64,000 bases of DNA. Origin: Zetaproteobacteria bacterium CG06_land_8_20_14_3_00_59_53 (GTDB lineage Bacteria > Pseudomonadota > Zetaproteobacteria > Mariprofundales > Mariprofundaceae). Position numbers and translations under genes: made by a program. Position 1 is the stretch's first letter, and each line of letters opens with the position of its first letter. The notes below the pieces were generated by a model, which was not told where the DNA came from, ran no database searches, and was given only the letters and a program-made list of their open reading frames with translations. The DNA lies in assembly GCA_002779605.1 (NCBI GenBank), contig PEWE01000013.1, positions 62,001 to 126,000 on the forward strand, written 5' to 3'. Positions 49,676-58,521 of the stretch are shown here, in pieces.

Positions 49676-49785
49676 ATGCGATGTTCTGCGGGAGGCGGAT
49701 TATGGGAAAATGGTTCGCGGATGCAAGTGCGAATTATCGTCGGCACCGGGCAGCCGCTGTGTGATGTGTCGCAGGTAACCGGAAA

Positions 49786-49812
49786 CCGGCCCCCGTCGGG
49801 ACAGGGGGCCGG
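49786..49812 (-). terminator. GC-rich hairpin after the 70-residue gene
   Basis: A perfect 9-bp stem CCGGCCCCC / GGGGGCCGG with a nine-base loop, 18 bases past the stop of the gene at 49830. On the minus strand it is followed by only TTT. Terminator with a weak T-tract, or an mRNA-stabilising hairpin. Confidence 0.6.
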
Positions 49813-49829
49813 CGGGAACGGCTGCGGAT

Positions 49830-50042
49830 TCAGAATTTGACGCGGTATTGGGTATCCAGCCAGCAACGCGGCAGGGCTTCATCGGACGGGAAGCACAGGC
49901 CCGATTTGTTGACTGTGATCGGATCGCCGACCTCTTCGCCGGCCTGAAAGCGCACCTTCATCTTGGCAGATGCCGGGTTGAACATCTCTTTGGGGTCAAG
50001 AACCTCGACCAGGTCACCTGACTTTTTGTCTTTGAGAAACAT
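49830..50042 (-). CDS. Small conserved-looking protein of unknown function
   Basis: 70 residues from ATG 50042, which follows a strong AAGGAGG. The protein (FLKDKKSGDLVEVLDPKEMF, later FQAGEEVGDPITVNKSGLCF) is soluble and acidic to neutral, with no membrane span or signal peptide. Its ending, FPSDEALPRCWLDTQYRVKF, has one Cys. The ribosome site and following hairpin support expression. It resembles the short stress- or acetyltransferase-linked proteins of aquatic proteobacteria only loosely; I do not assign a family. Confidence 0.65.
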   Translation of the reverse strand: MFLKDKKSGDLVEVLDPKEMFNPASAKMKVRFQAGEEVGDPITVNKSGLCFPSDEALPRCWLDTQYRVKF

Positions 50043-50109
50043 ATCCAACCTCCTTGTCCTGATTTGTTGCATCCATTGTAGACGGAGGGTCGGACAAGTG
50101 CCAACACAT

Positions 50110-50667
50110 TCAGTTTGTGGGGATAAACACCTTCTCGCGGTACAAGCGCAGTTCATCGATAGAGTCGCGCACATCATCCATGGCGAGATGGTTGCCGCTT
50201 TTCTCAGGACTCTTCAGGCCGGGGTACCAGCGGCGGGCGACCTCCTTGATGCTGCTGACATCGATATTGCGATAGTGCAGCCAGGATTCGAGAGCCGGCA
50301 TGTAGCGCACCAGAAAGCGCCTGTCCTGATGGATGGAGTTGCCGCACAGCGGGGAAGCGCGCTCGGGGGAGTACCTCTTGATGAACTCGAGCGTGGCGGC
50401 TTCGGCCTCGGCCAGCGTGGTGGTCGATTCAAGCACGCGCTTGGAGAGGCCGGATTCGCCATGCTGGCGGACACACCATTCGTTCATCGCATCCAGCGCC
50501 TCTTGGGGGTGGTGGATGACCAGCACCGGACCCTCGGCCACGAGGTTCAGCTGGGAGTCGGTGATGATGGTGGCGATCTCCAGGATGGTATCGGTTTCCG
50601 GATCGAGTCCGGTCATTTCAAGGTCCATCCAGACCAGGTTGTTCTTATCGATCTGTTCAGTTTGCAT
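50110..50667 (-). CDS. orn: Oligoribonuclease
   Basis: A 185-residue DEDDh exoribonuclease. Seen: [20 protein letters not shown] (Asp, Glu), [15 protein letters not shown] (Asp) and [18 protein letters not shown], and at the end the [19 protein letters not shown] motif (His, Asp). It finishes RNA decay by degrading 2-5-mer RNA and pGpG, the c-di-GMP breakdown product. It lies nine bases behind pdxB in an operon with pdxB, metF and dcd. Confidence 0.96.
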   Translation of the reverse strand: MQTEQIDKNNLVWMDLEMTGLDPETDTILEIATIITDSQLNLVAEGPVLVIHHPQEALDAMNEWCVRQHGESGLSKRVLESTTTLAEAEAATLEFIKRYSPERASPLCGNSIHQDRRFLVRYMPALESWLHYRNIDVSSIKEVARRWYPGLKSPEKSGNHLAMDDVRDSIDELRLYREKVFIPTN

Positions 50668-50676
50668 GGCTACACC

Positions 50677-51867
50677 TTATACGATTTTCATGCCCATCGC
50701 GCGGGCAAGCTTGGGGGTCATCGGGTCCGGGCGCCGGAAGTTGAGCGCGACCATCTCCCAGCTGCGCCGCGGCGGGTAATGCCGGCGCAGCGAGGTGAAT
50801 CGTCTGGCGATGTCCGGGTCATCGGGATCGAGGCCGCCGCGCAGGGCGGCGTCATCGCCTGCGATATCATACATGGCCGTGGCGGCGGCATGCAGGTTCG
50901 CCCAGATGTCCGTGCTGCAAGGCATGCTCACGGGGAACCCGGCGTCCGGCAGTAGGCCATGCATATCCCATCCGTCCGGCACACCAAGCCAGCGGCACAG
51001 GGCCTTGCGTGCATACAGCGTGTTGGCAGCCTTGCCGTCCACCGAGTGTCCGGCGATATGCGGGGTGGCCAGCGCCAGTTGCGGGTGGGCCAGCAGGGCG
51101 GGGGATATACCCGGTTCGCCCTCCCAGCAGTCGAGCACGGCAAAGCGTGATGCATCAGCGTTCAGCCAGTCCAGCAGGGCAGCATTATCCAGACAGGCGC
51201 CGCGTCCTGCATTAATGATGCCGCGTCCCTTGAAGCGCGCCAGTTCGGCGGCTCCGATCAGGTGCATGGTACAATCCTCTCCCGTGCGGTGCAGCGGCGT
51301 ATGCAGGCTGAGTACATCGGCTGTTTCCAGTAGTTCATGCAGTGTTGAGAAGCCGTCGTTCCCCTCTTTGCGTGCTCGCGGCGGGTCATTGCATAGCACG
51401 GGGATGTTCAGGCTGTCACATATGCCGGCAAGCCTGCCGCCGATGCGTCCCGCACCGATGATGCCGATACGGGTGGCCGGCAGATCGATCAGGCCGCGCG
51501 CATGCAGCTCCAGCAGGGTGGTCAGCATGTATTCGATGACCGAGCCGGTGGATGAGCCTGCGGCATTGGCGTGCACGATGGCCTGTTCATCCAGCCACAC
51601 TTTGTCGAAGTGGTCGTCGCCGATGGTGGCGGTGGCTGCAAAGCGCACCGGCGTGCCAGCCAATAACTGTGCATTGACCTTTGTACCCGATCGGGTGATC
51701 AGCGCATCGGCATGCAGCAGTGCATGGCGATTGATCTCGGAGGCTTCCATCACGTGAAGCGAGACATCAATGCCCGGCAGCGAGGAGAAGGCTGATTCAA
51801 CGCCCCAGATGTGTGCATCGGCAACGATGTTCAGCCGGTGGGCCGGATGCGCATCGGCAGTCTGCAT
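50677..51867 (-). CDS. pdxB: Erythronate-4-phosphate dehydrogenase
   Basis: A 396-residue D-2-hydroxyacid dehydrogenase-type enzyme. The NAD loop is RIGIIGAGRIGGRLAGICDS, with GRGIINAGRGACLDNAALLD and the catalytic His in TPHIAGHSVDGKAANTLYA, the PdxB-specific version. A C-terminal dimerisation domain runs from about residue 285. It acts in the DXP-dependent pathway to pyridoxal phosphate, the cofactor of GlgP among others. One base separates it from metF. Confidence 0.9.
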   Translation of the reverse strand: MQTADAHPAHRLNIVADAHIWGVESAFSSLPGIDVSLHVMEASEINRHALLHADALITRSGTKVNAQLLAGTPVRFAATATIGDDHFDKVWLDEQAIVHANAAGSSTGSVIEYMLTTLLELHARGLIDLPATRIGIIGAGRIGGRLAGICDSLNIPVLCNDPPRARKEGNDGFSTLHELLETADVLSLHTPLHRTGEDCTMHLIGAAELARFKGRGIINAGRGACLDNAALLDWLNADASRFAVLDCWEGEPGISPALLAHPQLALATPHIAGHSVDGKAANTLYARKALCRWLGVPDGWDMHGLLPDAGFPVSMPCSTDIWANLHAAATAMYDIAGDDAALRGGLDPDDPDIARRFTSLRRHYPPRRSWEMVALNFRRPDPMTPKLARAMGMKIV

Positions 51868-51868
51868 G

Positions 51869-52732
51869 CTACAGGCTCTGGACGATAGCGATGGTCGCTT
51901 CGGATTTGTTCAGGGTATAGAAATGCAGGCCTTTCACACCGCTGCCCAGCAGGCCGGAGCACTGTTCCAGAGCCATTTCGATACCGAGCTTCTTCACCGC
52001 ATCCAGATCGTCGCGCACCGGCACCATCCTGTTGTGAATCCTCTCCGGAATGCTTGCGCCGCACATCGCGGAGAAGCGCACGATCTGATCGTAATTGGTG
52101 ATCGGCATGATGCCCGGAATGATCGGAATGGTGATGCCGGCATCGTCGGCGGCATCCTGAAAGCGGAAAAAGGCCTCGTTATCGAAGAAATATTGCGTGA
52201 CCGCGCATGCCGCACCCAGATCCTGCTTCATCTTCAGGTAGCGGATATCGTCCATCATGCCGCCCTTCGATTCCGGATGCCCTTCGGGATAGGTGGCGCA
52301 GGCGATGGAGAAGCCCTGCCGGTCGTGGATGAAGGAGATCAGGTCGGTGGCGTGCGAAAAACCGCCGGCTGTGGCCTCGAAACGCCCCATGCCTTCCGGC
52401 GGGTCGCCCCTGAGGGCCAGGATGTTTTCGATGCCGGCAGCGCGGTAATCGGCCAGCAGGGCGGCGATGTCGTCGGCTGTGGAGCCCACACAGGTCAGGT
52501 GCGCCACAGGCGACAGGCCGGTCTCGGCCTGGATGCGGGTCACGATTCCCTTGGTGCGTTCCTGGGTGGTGCCGCCGGCCCCGTAGGTCACCGAGATATA
52601 GGCCGGGTTGATGACCTTCAGTTCATCCAGACAGGCCCAAAGGTTCTCCTCGCCCTTGTCGGTCTTCGGCGGGAAGAACTCGCAGGAGAAAAGCGGGCCA
52701 TCGGTCTGTTGCAGGATATCGGAAAGTTTCAT
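51869..52732 (-). CDS. metF: 5,10-methylenetetrahydrofolate reductase
   Basis: A 287-residue FAD-dependent TIM-barrel enzyme. Seen: PLFSCEFFPPKTDKGEENLW (catalytic Glu), PAYISVTYGAGGTTQERT, VAHLTCVGSTADDIAALLAD, NILALRGDPPEGMGRFEATA, ACAVTQYFFDNEAFFRFQ and PIIPGIMPITNYDQIVRFS. It makes 5-methyl-THF for methionine synthesis. It begins two bases after dcd. Confidence 0.96.
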   Translation of the reverse strand: MKLSDILQQTDGPLFSCEFFPPKTDKGEENLWACLDELKVINPAYISVTYGAGGTTQERTKGIVTRIQAETGLSPVAHLTCVGSTADDIAALLADYRAAGIENILALRGDPPEGMGRFEATAGGFSHATDLISFIHDRQGFSIACATYPEGHPESKGGMMDDIRYLKMKQDLGAACAVTQYFFDNEAFFRFQDAADDAGITIPIIPGIMPITNYDQIVRFSAMCGASIPERIHNRMVPVRDDLDAVKKLGIEMALEQCSGLLGSGVKGLHFYTLNKSEATIAIVQSL

Positions 52733-52734
52733 GC

Positions 52735-53304
52735 TTAAAGCCTCGGAACGGTCACGCCGGTCTGACCCTGATACTTGCCGGCCTTGTCTTTATAGGAGGT
52801 CTCGCAGACCTCGTCGGATTCCAGGAACAGGAACTGGGCCACGCCCTCGCCGGCATAGATCTTGGCGGGAAGCGGCGTGGTGTTGGAGAACTCCAGCGTC
52901 ACGTGGCCTTCCCATTCCGGCTCCAGCGGCGTGACGTTGACGATGATGCCGCAGCGCGCATAGGTGGACTTGCCCAGGCAGATGGTCAGCACACTGCGAG
53001 GGATGCGCATGTATTCGATGGTGCGGGCCAGCGCGAAGGAGTTCGGCGGAATGATGCATACATCGGCGTTTACATCCACGAACGAGGTCGAACAGAAGTT
53101 CTTCGGGTCCACCACGGCGGAATTGATATTGGTGAAGATCTTGAATTCGTTGGAGCAGCGCACATCGTAGCCGTAGGAGGACAGGCCGTAGGAAACGATG
53201 CCCGTACCGTCTTCGGCTTTCTTGATCTGACCGTCCACAAACGGCTCGATCATGCCGTGTTCCTGCGCCATGCGGCGGATCCACTTGTCAGATTTGATGG
53301 ACAT
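52735..53304 (-). CDS. dcd: dCTP deaminase
   Basis: A 189-residue homotrimeric enzyme. Seen: [60 protein letters not shown] and [21 protein letters not shown], holding the catalytic Glu and Arg residues, and the end [12 protein letters not shown]. It converts dCTP to dUTP for thymidylate synthesis. First gene of dcd-metF-pdxB-orn. Confidence 0.96.
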   Translation of the reverse strand: MSIKSDKWIRRMAQEHGMIEPFVDGQIKKAEDGTGIVSYGLSSYGYDVRCSNEFKIFTNINSAVVDPKNFCSTSFVDVNADVCIIPPNSFALARTIEYMRIPRSVLTICLGKSTYARCGIIVNVTPLEPEWEGHVTLEFSNTTPLPAKIYAGEGVAQFLFLESDEVCETSYKDKAGKYQGQTGVTVPRL

Positions 53305-53394
53305 CGTCCCTCCAGCTCAACTGTTTGCGATGCGGCAGGCTACCGGCATGCCCACTGTTTCGGAAGCATCAAGCGGCGGCTTCCGCTCATGGGC

Positions 53395-54303
53395 TCAGGT
53401 CGGTCGGGCCATCTCTTCGGAGAGCCATGCGCGGAAGGCGGCCAGCTTGGCGGGTTCCTCGCGCCAGTCCGGCCACACGAGATAGTAGGCACTGCTGGTC
53501 GGCAGGGTTTGGGAAAACGGCTGGATCAGGCGCCCGTCCTTCAATTCCTCCTGCACCAGCAGCGGATCGATGATGGCAACGCCCAGCCCCCGGATGGCGC
53601 CGGCGATGGCGAAGTTGCGCGTCTCGAACTGTAACTCGTGCGCGGGCTTGAGTTCCGGCAGACCGGCTGCGGCCAGCCAGACGCGCCAGTCGTCGGGGCG
53701 CAACTTGGAGTGCAACAGGGTGTGTCCGGCCAGATCGGCGGGGGAAGCGAGCGGGGTCTCGCCTTCAGGCAGGGCGGGGCTGCACACCGGCGTGAAGCGC
53801 TCGTCGAATAAGCGCAGGGCATGAGTGCCCGCCCATACGCCGCGCCCGGAGCGGATGGCGCAGTCCATGTCCGCACGTGTGAAATCCACCAGATCGATGG
53901 AGGTGGAGATGCGCACCTCGATGTCCGGATGGCGCTGCTGGAAGCGGTACAGGCGCGGAATGAACCAGCGCATGGCGAAGGTGGACAGCATGCTGACATT
54001 CAGCACATTCGATGCGCTGCCCGGACGCAGTTGCGCGATGGTTTCCCCCAGAGTGTCGAAGGCCGCGCTGATGCCCGGCAGGATCAAATGGCCGGCATCG
54101 CTGAGTTCCAGGCCCCGGCGGGTGCGCACGAACAACGCGATGCCGAGCTCGGATTCCAGCGCGCGGATCTGGTGGCTCAGTGCCGACGGGGTGACATGCA
54201 GTTCATCCGCAGCCAGTTTAAGGTTAAGATGGCGGCCGGCCGCAACGAAGGCGCGCAACGCGTTCAGCGACGGAAGGCGGACCGGACTGCGTCTGTCAGG
54301 CAT
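53395..54303 (-). CDS. LysR-type transcriptional regulator (GcvA-like)
   Basis: A 302-residue LTTR. The N-terminal winged helix-turn-helix (about residues 9-67) is LNALRAFVAAGRHLNLKLAA, DELHVTPSALSHQIRALESE and LGIALFVRTRRGLELSDAG; the effector domain follows (about 95-290). The phrase ALSHQIRALE is typical of the GcvA branch. It is divergent from leuCD with a 114-base spacer that holds the inverted repeat GAAC-N4-GTTC (54358-54369), a possible operator. Control of leuCD is inferred from position only. Confidence 0.85.
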   Translation of the reverse strand: MPDRRSPVRLPSLNALRAFVAAGRHLNLKLAADELHVTPSALSHQIRALESELGIALFVRTRRGLELSDAGHLILPGISAAFDTLGETIAQLRPGSASNVLNVSMLSTFAMRWFIPRLYRFQQRHPDIEVRISTSIDLVDFTRADMDCAIRSGRGVWAGTHALRLFDERFTPVCSPALPEGETPLASPADLAGHTLLHSKLRPDDWRVWLAAAGLPELKPAHELQFETRNFAIAGAIRGLGVAIIDPLLVQEELKDGRLIQPFSQTLPTSSAYYLVWPDWREEPAKLAAFRAWLSEEMARPT

Positions 54304-54417
54304 GAGAAAAACTCATCATTTGGACAAGAATATATCGATTTATTTGTTTGTATAGCGGAACTATGGTTCGCCATTGATTGAGATTGTTTTGTGAAGTTGT
54401 TGGAGAAAGGAGTGTTT

Positions 54418-55821
54418 ATGGGCAGGGCATTGTTCGACAAGGTTTGGGACCAGCACGTCGTCAAGGCGAACGAGGACGGCTCGACTCTGCTGTATATCGA
54501 CCGCCATCTGGTGCATGAGGTGACCAGTCCGCAGGCCTTCGAGGGTCTGCGCCTGACCCATCGCAAGCCGTGGCGCGCCTCCGCCGCCGTGGCCACTCCG
54601 GATCACAATGTGCCCACAACTGACCGGGCCAAGGGCATCACCGATCCGATTTCGCGCATTCAGGTGGAAGCGCTGGACGAGAACTGCCGTGAGTTCGGGA
54701 TCACCGAATTCGGCATGAACGATGTGCGTCAGGGTGTGGTGCATGTGATGGGACCCGAGCAGGGCCTGACCCTGCCTGGCATGACCGTGGTTTGCGGAGA
54801 TTCGCATACATCAACGCATGGCGCATTTGCCTGCATTGCCATGGGGATCGGCACCTCCGAGGTGGAACATGTGCTGGCCACGCAGTGCCTGATCCAGCAG
54901 AAACCGCGGCGCATGCGCATCACGGTGGAAGGGGCGCTTCCTGCCGGAATCACCGGCAAGGATGTGGCGCTGTACATTATCGGCCTGATCGGTACCGCCG
55001 GCGGCACTGGCTATGCCATCGAATTCGCCGGTCCCGCCATCCGCCAGCTGTCCATGGAAGGGCGCATGAGCCTGTGCAATATGGCCATCGAGGCCGGCGC
55101 ACGCTGCGGCATGGTGGCCGCCGATGACACCACCATCGATTATGTGAAGGGTCGCCCATACTCACCGACGGGAGAGGATTGGGACAAGGCGGTGGCCGCA
55201 TGGCGCGAGCTGCATTCCGATTCGGATGCGGTATTCGACAAGGAGATGGTGTTGCAGGCCTCCGATATCGCCCCGCAGGTCAGCTGGGGTACCAGCCCGG
55301 AGATGGTGCTACCGGTGAGTGCCTCGGTGCCGCATCTGGCCGAGGCGCGCGATGCCGTGCAGCGCGAGTGCTGGGAACGTGCCCTGCTGTACATGGGGCT
55401 GAGCGAAGGCGAGGTGATCTCCGAGATTGCCGTGGACAAGGTGTTCATCGGTTCCTGTACCAACGGGCGCATCGAGGATTTCCGAGCTGCCGCTTCCGTG
55501 GTGAAGGGGAAAAAGCTGGCGGCAAACGTGAAGCTCGCCATGGCCGTGCCCGGTTCCGGTCTGGTCAAGCAGCAGGCCGAAGCCGAGGGGCTGGATGTGA
55601 TCTTCCGCGAGGCCGGCTTCGAGTGGCGCGAGCCGGGTTGTTCGATGTGTCTGGCGATGAATGCCGACCGGCTGGAGCCGGGCGAGCGTTGCGCCTCCAC
55701 CAGCAACCGCAACTTCGAAGGCCGTCAGGGCATGGGCGGACGCACCCATCTGGTCAGCCCCGCGATGGCCGCCGCCGCCGCGATCGCTGGCCATTTTGTT
55801 GATATCAGGGATTGGAGTTAA
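54418..55821 (+). CDS. leuC: 3-isopropylmalate dehydratase large subunit
   Basis: 467 residues from ATG 54418, which follows AAAGGAG; this is the standard LeuC length. Seen: [54 protein letters not shown] and [20 protein letters not shown] (the three Cys ligands of the 4Fe-4S cluster), and [20 protein letters not shown]. With LeuD it isomerises 2-isopropylmalate in leucine synthesis. leuD begins two bases after its stop. Confidence 0.97.
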   Translation: MGRALFDKVWDQHVVKANEDGSTLLYIDRHLVHEVTSPQAFEGLRLTHRKPWRASAAVATPDHNVPTTDRAKGITDPISRIQVEALDENCREFGITEFGMNDVRQGVVHVMGPEQGLTLPGMTVVCGDSHTSTHGAFACIAMGIGTSEVEHVLATQCLIQQKPRRMRITVEGALPAGITGKDVALYIIGLIGTAGGTGYAIEFAGPAIRQLSMEGRMSLCNMAIEAGARCGMVAADDTTIDYVKGRPYSPTGEDWDKAVAAWRELHSDSDAVFDKEMVLQASDIAPQVSWGTSPEMVLPVSASVPHLAEARDAVQRECWERALLYMGLSEGEVISEIAVDKVFIGSCTNGRIEDFRAAASVVKGKKLAANVKLAMAVPGSGLVKQQAEAEGLDVIFREAGFEWREPGCSMCLAMNADRLEPGERCASTSNRNFEGRQGMGGRTHLVSPAMAAAAAIAGHFVDIRDWS

Positions 55822-55823
55822 TC

Positions 55824-56462
55824 ATGCAGGCATTTATCACATTGAGCGGACTGGTGGCCCCGATGGACAGGGCCAATGTCGATACCGACGCGATCATCCC
55901 CAAGCAGTTCCTGAAAAGTATACGGCGCTCCGGTTACGGCCCGTACCTGTTCGACGAATGGCGCTACGAGGATCGCGGCGAGCCGGGCATGGATTGCACG
56001 CATCGACCGTTGAAGACGGATTTCGTGCTCAACAAGCCGCGCTACAAGGGAGCAAGCATCCTGCTGGCGCGCGAAAACTTCGGCTGCGGATCGAGCCGCG
56101 AGCATGCGCCGTGGGCGATCCTGGATTACGGCTTCACCTGCGTGATCGCGCCGAGCTTCGCCGACATCTTCTACAACAACTGCTTCAAGAACGGCATCCT
56201 GCCCATCCGTCTGGATGCGGCGATGGTGGATCGCCTGTTCGCCGCCTGTGCCGCGCAGGAAGGCTATAGCCTGACCGTGGATCTTGAGGCCCGGTCCATC
56301 ACCACCCCGGACGGGGAGGTCATCGGATTCGATGTGGACGAGTTCCGCCGCCATTGCCTGCTCAACGGTCTGGACGATATCGGTCTGACCCTGCTGGAGG
56401 GCGATGCCATCCGCGCCTACGAGGCCAGGCGCAAAGCCGAGGCCCCCTGGCTGGGTCTGTAA
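55824..56462 (+). CDS. leuD: 3-isopropylmalate dehydratase small subunit
   Basis: 212 residues from ATG 55824. Seen: [60 protein letters not shown] (substrate-contact GSSRE) and [20 protein letters not shown]. It forms the swivel domain partner of LeuC. leuB is not in the window. Confidence 0.96.
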   Translation: MQAFITLSGLVAPMDRANVDTDAIIPKQFLKSIRRSGYGPYLFDEWRYEDRGEPGMDCTHRPLKTDFVLNKPRYKGASILLARENFGCGSSREHAPWAILDYGFTCVIAPSFADIFYNNCFKNGILPIRLDAAMVDRLFAACAAQEGYSLTVDLEARSITTPDGEVIGFDVDEFRRHCLLNGLDDIGLTLLEGDAIRAYEARRKAEAPWLGL

Positions 56463-56594
56463 GGACATTTCATAGAAAATACCGGCGCGATTGCTTCATG
56501 GTATTTTTACCTTCGCGGCGCAAGGATTACACCGTGACCGCCGGTTATATTGTCATATAATTCGATTTAACGTTTGATTTCAGGAGATAGGACC

Positions 56595-57281
56595 ATGCAG
56601 AAGATGACGAAGTTTGTAGTGCCACTGGCCTTGTGCGCATCACTGGCCGCATGCGTCACCACGCCGAACGATCCGAATGCCAATGCCAAGGAAAAGGCCG
56701 CCATGGGTGCCGCCGCCGGTGCCGTGCTGGGTGCCGTGATCGGCTATCAGGGCGACCATTCCGGTGGAGCCCTGCGCGGTGCGCTGGTCGGTGCTGCCGC
56801 AGGCGGCGCGCTGGGTGCCGGCGTGGGCGCCTACATGGATAAGCAGCAGGCCGAGTTCAACCGCCAGCTGGCAGCCGAACAGCAAGCGCACCAGATCGAG
56901 ATCGAGCGTTTGCAGAACGAGAATCTGAAGATCACCATGAACAGCGAAGTATCCTTCGATTTCGGTTCCGCGAACGTGACCCCGTCGTTCGGCCGGACGC
57001 TGGATAAGGTTGCCGATGTCCTGCAGCGCTACAACCGCTCGGGCGTGACGATCGTCGGTCATACTGACGATGTGGGTTCCGCCGAGTTCAATCAGCGTCT
57101 GTCCCAGCAGCGTGCCGATGCCGTGGCCTACTATCTGGAAAGCCGGGGTGTGAGCCGTCAGCGCATCCGCACCGAAGGCCGAGGAGAGTCCGAGCCCCGC
57201 GCCAGCAACGCCAGCGAAGCCGGTCGTCAGCTGAACCGTCGTGTGGAAATGATCATCCAGCCGGACCCGAACATCCAGTAA
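56595..57281 (+). CDS. OmpA-family lipoprotein with glycine-zipper region
   Basis: 228 residues from ATG 56595 after AGGAGATAGG. A lipoprotein signal VVPLALCASLAAC (lipobox Cys about residue 20) is followed by a glycine-zipper segment (AAMGAAAGAVLGAVIGYQGD and ALVGAAAGGALGAGVGAYMD, about 38-85), a short coiled-coil-like stretch (KQQAEFNRQLAAEQQAHQIE), and an OmpA peptidoglycan-binding domain with TIVGHTDDVGSAEFNQRLSQ and RIRTEGRGESEPRASN (about 145-215). It probably links outer membrane to the cell wall. It has its own downstream terminator. Confidence 0.9.
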   Translation: MQKMTKFVVPLALCASLAACVTTPNDPNANAKEKAAMGAAAGAVLGAVIGYQGDHSGGALRGALVGAAAGGALGAGVGAYMDKQQAEFNRQLAAEQQAHQIEIERLQNENLKITMNSEVSFDFGSANVTPSFGRTLDKVADVLQRYNRSGVTIVGHTDDVGSAEFNQRLSQQRADAVAYYLESRGVSRQRIRTEGRGESEPRASNASEAGRQLNRRVEMIIQPDPNIQ

Positions 57282-57301
57282 GCGTCCCGCTCCCCGCAAT
57301 C

Positions 57302-57343
57302 GACCCGGCCCGATCCCGCATCCCGCCGGGTCTTTTTTCTTTT
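57302..57343 (+). terminator. Intrinsic terminator after the OmpA-like gene
   Basis: Stem GACCCGGC (57302-57309) / GCCGGGTC (57325-57332) with a 15-base loop, followed by TTTTTTCTTTT at 57333-57343. Confidence 0.82.
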
Positions 57344-57432
57344 GACATCCTTAATCTTGTCAATCTCGGTAGGCGGAAGGACTTGGTACCAGATCAATCG
57401 AGACTTCCCCGATGATTCTCGCAAAGTAACCG

Positions 57433-57663
57433 TCATGCAAGACAAGCCACATTGTACGCCATCCCGGCAGCGACCGGATTGCGTACAATGTAGCGACTCA
57501 TCAGGCAGTAGGCGTGGCAAATCCAACCGAATCGATCGACGACATGGGAAAGTACTGACAGAAACAGCTCTCGATCATCATCCGACAAATATATATTTCC
57601 TGCTGTATCCGCCCGCTTTCTGAATTTATCGGGTATAAATCCATGCATCGTGCGGGGTGGCAA
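57433..57663 (-). pseudogene. Remnant of a REP-associated Y1 transposase with internal deletion
   Basis: The minus-strand frame has NIYLSDDDRELFLSVLSHVV, DRFGWICHAYCLM and then directly SRYIVRNPVAAGM. In Y1 (TnpA-REP) transposases the CLM is followed by the catalytic NHYHL His pair and then about 60-80 residues, including the Tyr nucleophile, before RYIxxNPVxAG. That whole block is absent, so the protein cannot be active. The N-terminal part is also degraded. The rest of 57282-57719 holds one terminator and no intact gene; I saw no flanking REP array. Confidence 0.65.
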
Positions 57664-57719
57664 ATGCGGCGGGGATTGCTATGCTAACGTCCCGATTTTA
57701 CATACCAAGGAGTTTACAA

Positions 57720-58367
57720 ATGAGCGTACTGGTAACCAAACAGGCCCCGGATTTCACCGCAACCGCAGTGATGGGCGATAATTCATTCAAGGAAGACTTC
57801 TCTCTGTCCGACTACAAGGGCAAGTATGTCGTGCTGTACTTCTACCCACTGGACTTCACCTTTGTCTGCCCGTCCGAGATCATCGCTTTCGACCATCGCC
57901 TCAAGGAGTTCGAGGATCGCGGTGTGCAGGTGATCGGCGTGTCCGTCGATTCCCACTTCACCCATCTGGCATGGAAGAACACGCCGGTGAACAACGGCGG
58001 CATCGGCCAGATCCGTTATCCGCTGGTGGCCGACCTGACCAAGGAAATCGCTGCCGACTACGGCGTGCTCATCAATAACACCACCGCTGAAGACGATTGC
58101 GGTGACCAGTTCCATCTGCTGGGCGGCTCGGTTGCCCTGCGCGGCTCCTTCCTGATCGACAAGGAAGGCGTGGTGCGTCATCAGGTGGTCAACGATCTGC
58201 CGCTGGGTCGTAACATTGATGAGATGCTGCGCATGGTGGATGCCCTGCAGTTCCACGAGGAACACGGCGAGGTTTGCCCGGCAGGCTGGGACAAGAGCAA
58301 GAAGGGCATGGCTGCCTCGACCGAGGGCGTTGCCGCCTATCTGGCCGCCGAAGCAGAGAAGCTGTAA
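57720..58367 (+). CDS. 2-Cys peroxiredoxin (AhpC/Prx1 type)
   Basis: 215 residues from ATG 57720 after AAGGAG. Thioredoxin fold with the peroxidatic Cys50 in [18 protein letters not shown], Arg in [19 protein letters not shown], and the resolving Cys in [19 protein letters not shown]. It carries the YF-like C-terminal helix region ([11 protein letters not shown]). It reduces H2O2 and organic peroxides using thioredoxin or AhpF. An additional Cys in [14 protein letters not shown] is unusual but not essential. Confidence 0.94.
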   Translation: MSVLVTKQAPDFTATAVMGDNSFKEDFSLSDYKGKYVVLYFYPLDFTFVCPSEIIAFDHRLKEFEDRGVQVIGVSVDSHFTHLAWKNTPVNNGGIGQIRYPLVADLTKEIAADYGVLINNTTAEDDCGDQFHLLGGSVALRGSFLIDKEGVVRHQVVNDLPLGRNIDEMLRMVDALQFHEEHGEVCPAGWDKSKKGMAASTEGVAAYLAAEAEKL

Positions 58368-58386
58368 GGATCTGATTGCAGAATCA

Positions 58387-58415
58387 GGGCGGCCTTTCGG
58401 GGCCGCCCTTTTTTT
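58387..58415 (+). terminator. Intrinsic terminator after the peroxiredoxin gene
   Basis: Perfect 8-bp stem GGGCGGCC (58387-58394) / GGCCGCCC (58401-58408) with a six-base loop and seven T at 58409-58415. Confidence 0.9.
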
Positions 58416-58521
58416 GCAGCGGAATATCCCGTGGATATGGCCGTGTCACTGGCATTTTCCGTCATGTTCGGGACAATGCGAATTGATTGAGAAAAAGCCA
58501 GCCTGCAAGGAGAGCACGCAC

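Noticed and set aside
57450-57490. Inverted repeat CATTGTACGC / GCGTACAATG near the transposase remnant
   Set aside because: Both arms lie inside the remnant's coding sequence with a 21-base gap; I could not link it to an element end.
58444-58465. Possible PHO box before ppk1 (TGTCAC ... CGTCAT)
   Set aside because: The half-sites are 16 bases apart rather than the 11-base period of PHO boxes, and the match is poor.
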